A stretch of 64,000 nucleotides of DNA from Plesiocystis pacifica SIR-1 (lineage in GTDB: Bacteria > Myxococcota_A > Polyangia > Nannocystales > Nannocystaceae): positions 1 through 64,000 of the forward strand of contig NZ_ABCS01000010.1 of NCBI RefSeq assembly GCF_000170895.1, given 5' to 3'. Shown one piece after another: positions 43,441 through 51,458 of this stretch; within the stretch, counting starts at the first letter, position 1, and each line of letters opens with the position of its first letter. A program made the translations under genes and the position numbers. The notes below the pieces were generated by a model. It saw only the letters and a program-made list of their open reading frames with translations, was not told the origin of the DNA and searched no databases.

Positions 43441-45756
43441 TCAGCCGCCGCTGAGGGCCTGGCCGCGCTCTTCGGCCAGCTCCCACATGCGGATGTAGCC
43501 CTCGGCCGAGCGGAACAGCGGGTCGAGGTCATCCTCGGAGGTGGCGTCGTTGCGGGCGTCCTCGATGAGCTCGGGGAGCAGGCCGATGTGGACCAGGCCC
43601 TCGAAGTTGAAGTCGAGGGCGCGGTTGCCGATGACGGGCTCGGTGAACTCGACGTCGCCGGCGGCGGACTGGAAGGGGTAGGTGACCGGGTCGGTCTGCT
43701 CGGTGTTGCACACGCCGTCGCCGAAGCGGGGCCCGCGGGCGCCGGCGAAGCCGTTGAGGTCGAAGCCGAAGCCCTCGGCCGGGTAGCCGCCGTTTTGCTC
43801 GATGAGATCGATGCGGTTGAGGTAGTTCGAGAGCGTCGAGCCGGGCTCGCCGCTGCGGCAGCGGCCCAGGCCGCTCTTGGCCACGCCGCCCAGGGCGTAG
43901 ATCTGGCCGTTGAAGTTGCGCCCGTGGGTGCCCACGGCCGGGTACTGGTTCTCCTCGAGGATCTCGAAGGCGCGCTTGTAGGACCACTGCGGCAGGTGGT
44001 CGACCTCGAGGATCATCCCGCGCAGCATCATCTCCTCGATCAGCGTCTCGCCGAGCTCGGTCATGACCGCGTTTTGGCAGTACTGGCCCTCGAGGGGCGG
44101 GCCGAACAGCTCGTTGATGTACAGCGAGACGATGGCCACGGGCTCGTTGACGTAGTCGATGAGGTTGAGCGGCGCCTCGCTCTGGAACTCGTCCCGCGGC
44201 ATGTTGAGGCCGCCGAAGAAGATGTCGCCCTGGTCGAAGCCGTCGGTGACCTCGTCGGGGCACTCGGTGGTGAAGTTCGACCAGTGGCTGCTGTTGAGGA
44301 AGTTGCCCAGCTCGATGAAGGCCCGATCGCCGTCGCCGGGGCCGAAGGCGTTGTCGTACTTGTGGACCGGGAACACGGCCCGGATGCCCCGGTCGTAGTA
44401 GTCGTCGAGGGTGTTGCGCACGTACTCGGCGTCGCACACCGGGTCCTCGGGTCGCGGGGTCAGCTTGCAGTCGAACAGGTCCGAGGTCTCGATGCCGAGG
44501 ATCACCGCCATCTTGCCGTCCTCGATGACCTGGCGGGCCTCCGCGGGGCTCTGTACGATGCGGAAGAAACCCTCGCCGGGGCCGCCGAACTGCGCGTCGA
44601 TGTAGCGCTCCATGGCGTAGCTCTCGTCGATGATGCGGTCGACGGCGGTCATGTCGTCGCAGTCGTAGCGGGTCTGCTGGATGCCCTCGCCCGCGGTGAA
44701 GTTGCAGATCACCGAGTTGGTCGTGGCGTGCTGGACGACCAGGCGCAGGCCGCCGAGCCAGGCGCGCTCCATCCACTTCCAGTACTGGGTCTGGTGGGTC
44801 GAGCGGCTCGGGGCGTTGGGCCACCCGGTGAACTCGGGGTAGCCGTCGGTGTTGTGGTTGTACTCGGCGAGCTCACCCGCGACCAGATCGGGGATCAGCG
44901 CGGCCAGGTCCGCGTCGCCGGCCCCGGCGGTGTCGAAGGCGAAGCCGAAGAAGTCGTACTTGCCGTCCGGGCCGTGGGCGAACTCGCAGCTGGGCAGGGC
45001 GTGCTCGACCCCGAGGGGGTGGAAGGCCTCGCCGTGGAAGATGCTGCCGCCGCCGAAGGCGAAGTTCGAGAGGATGTGCGAGTGGGTGTCGACGATGCCG
45101 TAGAGGTCGCCGTCGTCGAAGGTGGTCTTGGTCGGGGTGCCGCTGGCGTCGAGGGTGAGCTCGGGGTGCTCCGTGCAGCCCTCGGCCTCCACGAGGGTCA
45201 CGGGCAGGCCCTCCGCGCCCAGGCCCGACTCGGTCAGCAGCAGATCGTTGCGCTCGTTGCGAAGCTGGATCTGGTCCCAGTCGGCCTCGGCGGTCTCGGG
45301 CCACCAGATGGCCCCGGACACGTAGCTGTCGTCGATGAGCAGGACGTCGGACTGCAGCTCGGTCTGGCGCAGCAAGGGCCCGTCGTCGGATACGAGGTAG
45401 CCGCCGTTTTCGTCGTAGAAGAGGTAAGCGCCCAGGTCCGCCGCGCGCATGAAGAAGCGGGCCGCGCCACTTTCGTCGGTGGCGAACTCGTAGGTCGTCC
45501 CCCCGCCGCCAGCGGTCAGCCAGCGGTCCCCCGAGCGCACGCTGTAGCAGCCGTTGACGAAGCCGAAGGCCTCGAGCTCCGGCGGCTCGCCGGTCTCGCC
45601 GGTGTCCGTGTCGTCGCCCGTCGTGTCGCCGGTGGTGTCTCCCGTGGTGTCGCCGATCTCGTCGTCCCCAGCGTCGGCCGTGTCGTCGGAGGGACAAGCC
45701 GTGAGGACGAAGACCGTGGATAGCGAAGCCAAGGTGACAATCGGAGGAATGCGCAT
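43441..45756 (-). CDS. Membrane-dipeptidase/amidohydrolase-like lipoprotein
   Basis: 771 residues from the ATG at 45756 (MRIPPIV), where the signal peptide begins; lipobox VLTAC (Cys near 21), then an Asp/Thr/Gly spacer. Residues ~55-200 look like a beta-trefoil (CYSVRSGDRWLTAGGG, FFMRAADLGAYLFYDENGGYLVSDDG). The catalytic part starts at YGIVDTHSHI, the first metal motif of amidohydrolases, and continues with VILGIETSD, a VFPVHKYDN block and EVDHLPQWS, which fits the TIM-barrel order of membrane dipeptidase (M19)-type enzymes. It would hydrolyse peptide or amide bonds outside the cell. The substrate is unknown. Confidence 0.68.
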   Translation of the reverse strand: MRIPPIVTLASLSTVFVLTACPSDDTADAGDDEIGDTTGDTTGDTTGDDTDTGETGEPPELEAFGFVNGCYSVRSGDRWLTAGGGGTTYEFATDESGAARFFMRAADLGAYLFYDENGGYLVSDDGPLLRQTELQSDVLLIDDSYVSGAIWWPETAEADWDQIQLRNERNDLLLTESGLGAEGLPVTLVEAEGCTEHPELTLDASGTPTKTTFDDGDLYGIVDTHSHILSNFAFGGGSIFHGEAFHPLGVEHALPSCEFAHGPDGKYDFFGFAFDTAGAGDADLAALIPDLVAGELAEYNHNTDGYPEFTGWPNAPSRSTHQTQYWKWMERAWLGGLRLVVQHATTNSVICNFTAGEGIQQTRYDCDDMTAVDRIIDESYAMERYIDAQFGGPGEGFFRIVQSPAEARQVIEDGKMAVILGIETSDLFDCKLTPRPEDPVCDAEYVRNTLDDYYDRGIRAVFPVHKYDNAFGPGDGDRAFIELGNFLNSSHWSNFTTECPDEVTDGFDQGDIFFGGLNMPRDEFQSEAPLNLIDYVNEPVAIVSLYINELFGPPLEGQYCQNAVMTELGETLIEEMMLRGMILEVDHLPQWSYKRAFEILEENQYPAVGTHGRNFNGQIYALGGVAKSGLGRCRSGEPGSTLSNYLNRIDLIEQNGGYPAEGFGFDLNGFAGARGPRFGDGVCNTEQTDPVTYPFQSAAGDVEFTEPVIGNRALDFNFEGLVHIGLLPELIEDARNDATSEDDLDPLFRSAEGYIRMWELAEERGQALSGG

Positions 45757-45937
45757 GTGTCGAAGCCTAGGGGAGTGTGCTCCACAGCACAAGACGGGAG
45801 GCCCTCGAACGCGCGTCGCACGACGTTCGGCGGGCCTTGCGGCGAAACACATTCACACCCGGAGCGTCGGTACTAGAGCCCAATTGCGCGGACATGTCCC
45901 CGAGGAACTCGGCGTCCTCTTCGACCTTTGCGCTTGG

Positions 45938-46205
45938 CTATGAGCACCTTCGCGTCTTCGCCCGCGGTGTCGCGCAGTCGGTCTCGAGCATCCCGGGCTC
46001 GACGAACTCGACCTCCACGCCGAGGCCGCGTAGCTCGAAGTGGAGGGGGAAGGGCATCTCGTCGCCGGTCGACGAGACGCTGACGACGACCCCGGACTTG
46101 GGCGCGCGCATGGGCGGCGGCACGGCCGTGGTGAGCTCGAGCAGGTCGATCACGTTGACGTCGAACTGGCGGCGGAGCTTGGCCATGGGCGTGGCCTCGA
46201 GGACC
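45938..46205 (-). pseudogene. Short-chain dehydrogenase remnant with internal deletion
   Basis: The minus strand reads LEATPMAKLRRQFDVNVIDLLELT, then SGVVVSVSSTGDEMPFP, LHFELRGLGVEVEFVEPGMLETD: core strands of a short-chain dehydrogenase. The N-terminal TGxxxGIG cofactor loop and the catalytic YxxxK (which should lie between MPFP and LHFELR) are gone. About 20 residues are missing inside and ~85 at the front. It is therefore a non-functional relic. The open frame happens to remain intact. Confidence 0.65.
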
Positions 46206-46307
46206 CGTCGTGCCAGCTGCGCTTGGCGTGATCCGATGGCCGGATGGCGCCCTCGGCAAGTCGGGAGCTTGGCCGGAGGTCGCCTCGAGGGCTAGCCTGA
46301 AGGGGCC

Positions 46308-47327
46308 ATGTCTCGCTCGAACGCCTTCCCCCTCGAGGCCTCTTGGTTGCCGATGTTGCGCGACCTCGGCGTGGTCCCGCGAGCGGTGCTGCGTCGCGCC
46401 GAGCTGCCCGAGGATCTGTTTCGCCGCGAGGGCCCGGTGGGCTTGCCGACCGACGACTACTTCCGGCTGTGGACGGCCCTCGAGCGCGAGGTCGGGGAGC
46501 CCGAGCTCGCCCTGCGCCTGGGCCAGGTCGTGCGCAGCGAGATCTTCCACCCCGTGCTGTTCGCGGCGATGTGCAGCACCAACATGAGCGTCGCGGCCCA
46601 GCGCATCGCCGCCTACAAGCGCCTCGTCGCGCCCATGGAGCTGCACGTGCTCGAGGACGACGAGCGCATGGTGATGGAGTTCGAGTGGCTCGAGCGCACC
46701 GTCGAGCCGCCGGTGTCCCTGGCCCTGTTCGAGCTCGTGTTTCAGATCGCCTTCGCGCGCATGGCCACCCGCGAGCCCATCTACGCCCTGCGCGTCGAGA
46801 CCCCGCGGCTGCCGGCCAGGCTCGACCCCTACACGAAATTTTTTGGCGTGCGCATCGAGCAGAGCGAGCGCCACGCCGTGCACTTCTCCCGGGCCGATGG
46901 GCGCCGCCCCTTCCTCACCGCCAACGAGTCGATGTGGAAGATGTTCGAGCCCTCGCTGCGCCAGCGCCTGTCCGAGATCGAGGCCGAGGCGACGGTCCGC
47001 GACCGGGTCCGCGCGGCCTTGCTCGAGGCCTTGCCGGCGGGGGAGAGCAGCATGGATCAGATCGCCAGCAAGCTCGGCGTCAGCAAGCGGACGCTCCAGC
47101 GACACCTGCGCGGGGAGGGCACGAGCTTCCAGGCCGTGCTCAATGCGACCCGCGAAGAGCTCGCGCGCTACTACCTGGTCAAGACCAAGCTCTCGGGGGC
47201 GGAGATCAGCTACTTGCTCGGCTTCGCCGACCCCAACTCCTTCTTTCGGGCCTTCCACGCGTGGACGGGCTCGACCACGGAGCAGGTCCGGCTCGCAGGC
47301 GACGGGGGCCAGCCCGCGCGCGCCTGA
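46308..47327 (+). CDS. AraC family regulator (OruR/ArgR-like) upstream of oxylipin genes
   Basis: 339 residues. The N-terminal ~200 residues match the arabinose-binding-like domain of OruR/ArgR-type regulators (LGVVPRAVLRRAELPEDLF, LGQVVRSEIFHPVLFAAMCS). The C-terminal ~95 residues are an AraC DNA-binding domain with two helix-turn-helices (SMDQIASKLGVSKRTLQRHL and GAEISYLLGFADPNSFFRAFHAWTG). It lies 102 bases upstream of the lipoxygenase gene on the same strand, so it is the likely local regulator, perhaps responding to a fatty acid. A small ATGGCG-TTCG-CGCCAT hairpin lies between them at 47361. Confidence 0.85.
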   Translation: MSRSNAFPLEASWLPMLRDLGVVPRAVLRRAELPEDLFRREGPVGLPTDDYFRLWTALEREVGEPELALRLGQVVRSEIFHPVLFAAMCSTNMSVAAQRIAAYKRLVAPMELHVLEDDERMVMEFEWLERTVEPPVSLALFELVFQIAFARMATREPIYALRVETPRLPARLDPYTKFFGVRIEQSERHAVHFSRADGRRPFLTANESMWKMFEPSLRQRLSEIEAEATVRDRVRAALLEALPAGESSMDQIASKLGVSKRTLQRHLRGEGTSFQAVLNATREELARYYLVKTKLSGAEISYLLGFADPNSFFRAFHAWTGSTTEQVRLAGDGGQPARA

Positions 47328-47429
47328 GCGAGTCGCGGCTTCGCTCCCAAACCCGAGGTCATGGCGTTCGCGCCATCATCCTGGCGCAGTCGGACCGCGC
47401 TATCATCACGGCGCTGGAGCCCGACTGGC

Positions 47430-49280
47430 ATGTCCGCGCCCTCGTTGCCCGCCCTCGATCCCGAGCCCCAGGCTCGCCGCGACGCCCTGGCCGAGCGCCG
47501 TGAGCTCTACCGCTACCGCCACGATCGCGTGGGCGGGGTGGCCATGGCCCTGGAGCTGCCCAGGGACGAGCGCCCGAGCCTGCGCTGGTGGGGCGAGGTC
47601 GCCGAGGCCTTCGCGGAGCTGCTCAGCAACATGGCCGCGGTGGCCGTGGTCGAGCACTTCGACGGTGAGGACGACGCGGGCGAGGTGGAGGCGGTCGAGG
47701 ACGGTCGGGAGCGCTACGACGAGACCCTGCGCGGGCTGATCCGCGATCGGGCGCCCTTTGGCCGGGTGTTCAACTACAGCCTCCAGGCCCTCTACGCGAG
47801 CGCCATGCGCGGGCGGCCGGACAGCCTCGACGACTACGACCGGCTGTTCCACAGCTCGCCGCGCCCCGAGGTTGCGACGCGCTGGCGGGAGGACTGGGCG
47901 TTCGCCCACCTGCGCCTGGCCGGCCCCGCGCCCATGGTCCTGACTCGCGTCGGTGGCCGCCTGCCGCCGCACTTCCCCGTCGACGAGCGGCTCTACGCCC
48001 GGGCCCTGAGCGCGCTGGCGAGGCAGCCGGCCTACCGCAGCGCTACCTTGGCGGGCGACACCCTGGCGGCGGCGCTCGCCGAGGGTCGGGCCTTCACCTG
48101 CGACTACGCGGGCGCCGAGGGCATCGTCGCGGGCAACTTCCCGGCGGCGCAAAAGTACATCAGCGCGCCGCTGGTGCTGTTGGTCTCGCCGCAGGGCGGG
48201 GGCTCGCTGATGCCCGTGGCGATCCAGTGCCACCAGCGGCCGGGGCCGAACAACCCGATCTTCACCCCCGCCGACGGCCACGCGTGGACGCAGGCCAAGC
48301 TGGCGGTGCACACCGCCGAGGGCAACCTGCACGAGGCCGTCTACCACCTCGGGCGCACGCACCTGTTCATGGGCGCGGTGGTCCTCGCCTCGCGTCGTCA
48401 GCTCGCGGCGCAGCACCCGGTCTCCGTGCTGCTCGAGCCCCACCTCGAGGGCACGCTCTACATCAACGAGCAGGCCAAGGTCGAGCTCGTGGCCACGGGC
48501 GGGGGCGTGGACTACGTGCTCGCGGGCACCGTCGACTCGACCCGCGACGCCGCGGCGTCGGCCGTGTTCGACTGGAACCTCGACGAGGCCAGCTTCGCCC
48601 GCTCGCTGCGTCGACGGGGCATGGGCCCGGGCGAGGCGCTGCCCTTCGACTACCCCTACCGCGACGACGGCCTGCTGATCTGGGACGCCCTCTCGGGCTG
48701 GGTCGGCGACTACCTCGGGTGCTACTACCGGGACGACGCGGCGGTGGTCGGGGACGCCGAGCTCGAGGCCTTCGCCGCCGAGCTGATCGCCGAAGATGGC
48801 GGGCGCCTGCGCGGGTGGAGGAAGGCCGGCGGGGGCCGCTTTGCGACGCGGGCCGAGCTGGGCGAGTTCCTGACCCACCTGCTGTTCACGGCCAGCGCCG
48901 AGCATGCCGCGGTCAACTTCCCCCAGGCCGAGGTCATGGCCTACGCCCCGGCCTTCCCCCTGGCCCAGTACGCGCCCGCGCCGACGCGGGTCGACGGGGG
49001 CTCCATGGAGAGCTTGCTCGCCCAGCTCCCGAGCCTCGAGGCTGCCCACGTGCAGCTGGGCCTCGGGGTGCTCCTGGGCAAGCTCTACTACTCGCGCCTG
49101 GGCGACTACCGCGGGCTGCTGCGCCGGCACTTCGACGACGAGCGCGTGCACGGGGCCGAGGACCGCCTGGTGGCTGCCCTCGAGGCCGCCGAGGCGACCA
49201 TCGAGGCCCGCAACCGCGACCGGGCCTGGCCCTACCTGCACCTGCTGCCCTCGCGCATTCCTCAGAGCATCAACGCATGA
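47430..49280 (+). CDS. Lipoxygenase
   Basis: 616 residues from the ATG at 47430; the longer frame to 47361 adds only basic residues without family match. Iron ligands of the lipoxygenase family are all seen: His301 and His306 (HEAVYH, in NLHEAVYHLGRTHLF), His492 and Asn496 (HAAVN), and the C-terminal carboxylate after RIPQSINA. The chain ends in Ala616 instead of the usual Ile. There is no PLAT domain and no signal peptide, so it is a cytoplasmic enzyme of the bacterial type. It should add O2 to a polyunsaturated fatty acid to give a hydroperoxide. Its stop overlaps the start of a catalase-related haem protein (ATGA), the probable next enzyme. Confidence 0.9.
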   Translation: MSAPSLPALDPEPQARRDALAERRELYRYRHDRVGGVAMALELPRDERPSLRWWGEVAEAFAELLSNMAAVAVVEHFDGEDDAGEVEAVEDGRERYDETLRGLIRDRAPFGRVFNYSLQALYASAMRGRPDSLDDYDRLFHSSPRPEVATRWREDWAFAHLRLAGPAPMVLTRVGGRLPPHFPVDERLYARALSALARQPAYRSATLAGDTLAAALAEGRAFTCDYAGAEGIVAGNFPAAQKYISAPLVLLVSPQGGGSLMPVAIQCHQRPGPNNPIFTPADGHAWTQAKLAVHTAEGNLHEAVYHLGRTHLFMGAVVLASRRQLAAQHPVSVLLEPHLEGTLYINEQAKVELVATGGGVDYVLAGTVDSTRDAAASAVFDWNLDEASFARSLRRRGMGPGEALPFDYPYRDDGLLIWDALSGWVGDYLGCYYRDDAAVVGDAELEAFAAELIAEDGGRLRGWRKAGGGRFATRAELGEFLTHLLFTASAEHAAVNFPQAEVMAYAPAFPLAQYAPAPTRVDGGSMESLLAQLPSLEAAHVQLGLGVLLGKLYYSRLGDYRGLLRRHFDDERVHGAEDRLVAALEAAEATIEARNRDRAWPYLHLLPSRIPQSINA

Positions 49281-50491
49281 CCGCCTTCGAGTTCGATCAG
49301 CACCGCATCCCGGTCAAGGAGCACGAGTACCGGCCCGTCGAGGCGCCGGACGTTCGCCACCCTTCGCGCCAGGGCTGGGTCAACCGCGGGCGCGAGCTCT
49401 ACATCGCGCGCTACGGCGCCGAGGCCTTCGAGGCCAACAGCCGCGCTCAATTCCTCTACCCCATGCCCGATCTTTCGCCGGCGAGGGAGCGCGAGCTGTG
49501 CCGGACCGAGCGCCTGGCCCAGACCATGTTTGCGACCCGGACCCTGCTCACGGGCCGCCGGGGCACGCACTTTCGCGGCGTCGCGGCCCGGGGCACCATC
49601 GACGTCGTCGCCAAGCCCGAGTTCCCCGAGCACGACTTCTTCACCGCCGGGCGCCGCTTCCCCTGCCGCCTGCGCCACGCCAACGCGTCCTTCGACGACG
49701 ACGCCGTCGTCCAGGTCCGCGGCTGCGCCCTCAAGTTCGCCGACGCGGACTTCGACAGCCCCTACGACCTGGTCATGAACACCGGGGCGACCGCGGCCTT
49801 TTGGTGCTTTTGGAGCTTCATGGACTTCGCCAAGGCCCGGGTGCTGAGCCTGCCCTACCGGTGGAAGGCCCAGGAGCGGTGGTTTCGTCGGCTGCCCGTG
49901 GCCTGGCTGGGCACCATCGAGTCCCTGCGTTCGCTGCCCACCTCCTACGCGGACATGAGCTACTACAGCAAGATCGCCTACCCCTTCAAAGCCAGGGACG
50001 GGCGGCGGCGCTACGCGAAGTACCGGATCCTGCGCCCGGAGCTCGAGCTCGAGTCGGGGCAGATCAACGACGAGGAGCAGCGCCTGGGCTACTACCAAAG
50101 CCGCCTGCCCGGGAACGACGGCCCCTACGACCTGCTCGGGCCCGAGTTCATCGGTCGGCTCAGCGCGCCGCTGGAGTACCGCCTGCAGATCCAGCTGTGG
50201 GACTGGGAGCAGGACCGCGACTCCGTCGAGGTCCTCAACCTGTGCCGCTACTGGGACGAGGACGCGCACCCCTGGCTGGACCTGGCCACGGTCACCTTGA
50301 CCGAGCCGCTGCCCAGCCAGGAGATGGAGGTCACCCGGGTGTGGCTCGGGCACCAGCCGCCCTCGCTGGGCATCTCGGCGCCGACCTGTACCCGGGACTA
50401 CCGATCGTTGGCCTGGGCGCGGGTCGGCGTGTACCCGCACAGCCAGCGCGCGAGCGAGCCCATGGGGCGGCTGCGCGGGCTTCGGCGTTAG
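49277..50491 (+). CDS. Catalase-related haem protein, allene-oxide-synthase-like
   Basis: 404 residues, shorter than catalase and close to the catalase-like half of coral allene oxide synthase. FFTAGRRFPCRLRHANA and CALKFADADFDSPYDLVMNTG match that group. Distal His98 in THFRG, Asn168 in VMNTG and the proximal haem motif R382-x3-Y386 (RVGVY) are conserved, so haem binding with a Tyr ligand is expected. In coral and some cyanobacteria such proteins are fused to lipoxygenase and convert fatty acid hydroperoxides to allene oxides or related epoxides. Here it is a separate gene with a 4-base overlap. Allene oxide, leukotriene-type epoxide or simple hydroperoxide removal are all possible products. 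Confidence 0.82.
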   Translation: MTAFEFDQHRIPVKEHEYRPVEAPDVRHPSRQGWVNRGRELYIARYGAEAFEANSRAQFLYPMPDLSPARERELCRTERLAQTMFATRTLLTGRRGTHFRGVAARGTIDVVAKPEFPEHDFFTAGRRFPCRLRHANASFDDDAVVQVRGCALKFADADFDSPYDLVMNTGATAAFWCFWSFMDFAKARVLSLPYRWKAQERWFRRLPVAWLGTIESLRSLPTSYADMSYYSKIAYPFKARDGRRRYAKYRILRPELELESGQINDEEQRLGYYQSRLPGNDGPYDLLGPEFIGRLSAPLEYRLQIQLWDWEQDRDSVEVLNLCRYWDEDAHPWLDLATVTLTEPLPSQEMEVTRVWLGHQPPSLGISAPTCTRDYRSLAWARVGVYPHSQRASEPMGRLRGLRR

Positions 50492-50496
50492 CCGAG

Positions 50497-50572
50497 CGTG
50501 GCGCCCCCGCTCGCGGGGGCGACCACACGAAGCGCCCCCGGTCCCCAGCACCTCGTGGGGGCACAACAGAGC
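50497..50572 (-). repeat. Interspersed repeat R1, short copy C
   Basis: 76 bases between convergent stops. It has both ends of R1 (GGCGCCCCCGCTCGCGGGGGCGACCAC and GAAGCGCCCCCGGTCC...GTGGGGGCA..CAGAGCTCA) but lacks the ~55-base middle with the GCAATGG/CTCCTCCGC blocks. It behaves as an internally deleted derivative. Confidence 0.7.
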
Positions 50573-51400
50573 TCAGGGCCCGATGCGCTGAAAGGGCACG
50601 ACCTGCCCGCGCAGCCACATGTCGACCAGCCGTCCGTCCTGGAACAGCGGCGTGACGAAGTAGCCCTTCGGCCGAGAGTTGTGGATGGCCTTCGCCTCCG
50701 CCAAGGGCTCGTCCGTGACCACCCGCTCCCCGGTGTAGCTCGCGTGCACGAAGCGGACCTCGCCGGCGCGGACGACCACGAAGCCGACGTGGGTGTCGAG
50801 GCCGATGATGTAGAGGCCCTCGCCGAGGTTGGCGATGCGGTCGCGGAGCTTGGTCGCGGGGATGCTGAAGTGGGTGTGGAGCTGGTCGTCGCCGGGGGCG
50901 AGGGAGCGCTGGATGTGGATGGCGGGGGCCTGGGCGAAGGTGAAGCGGTTCTCGAGCTCGACCCCGGCGCTGATCAACACGGAGGTCACGAAGTAGCTGC
51001 ACCCGACCTTCATCTCGGGCTCGTGGGGGCGCGTCGCGGTGCTGTCCTTGCCCATGCCCCAGGGCATGCCCAACCACGCGGGGAACAGGTCCTCGATGAT
51101 CGTGTCCTCGAGCAGGCGCCGGGCCTCGGCTCGGATCTCGCCGCGCTCGGCGGAGGTGCTGGCCTGCTCGTAGCGGCTGGCCAGGGCCTCGCGCGACCTC
51201 GCCAGCTCGACGAGGGCGGCGTCGTGGCGCTCGATGGCCGCTGCGCGGGCGTCCTCCGGGGCCGCCTCAGCCGTGGGCGCCTGCGCTTTCGGGGCGGGCG
51301 CCTCGCGGGGTGGAGACCCTTCCTCGCCGCCACAGGCGGGCGTCAGCAGGGCGGCGCAGAGGACGAAGGAGCGGGCCCGTGGCGCTTGGTGCGAAGGCAT
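50573..51400 (-). CDS. NlpC/P60-like cysteine hydrolase lipoprotein
   Basis: 275 residues. Lipobox TPACG (Cys near 23), then an Ala/Pro/Glu linker and a helical stretch to ~105. The rest looks like an NlpC/P60 or related papain-like fold: VGCSYFVTSVLISAGV with the putative catalytic Cys (~133), and DTHVGFVVV with the His (~207). FVHASYTGE is a later strand. Such enzymes cut cell-wall peptides or amide bonds. Similarity is weak, so the family name is tentative. It converges on the haem protein gene across R1 copy C. Confidence 0.55.
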   Translation of the reverse strand: MPSHQAPRARSFVLCAALLTPACGGEEGSPPREAPAPKAQAPTAEAAPEDARAAAIERHDAALVELARSREALASRYEQASTSAERGEIRAEARRLLEDTIIEDLFPAWLGMPWGMGKDSTATRPHEPEMKVGCSYFVTSVLISAGVELENRFTFAQAPAIHIQRSLAPGDDQLHTHFSIPATKLRDRIANLGEGLYIIGLDTHVGFVVVRAGEVRFVHASYTGERVVTDEPLAEAKAIHNSRPKGYFVTPLFQDGRLVDMWLRGQVVPFQRIGP

Positions 51401-51458
51401 GGCGGGGGGCGACGCGCGAGCCCGCGGCTTTGTTCCACTGCGGAAGAACCAGGGGGCT

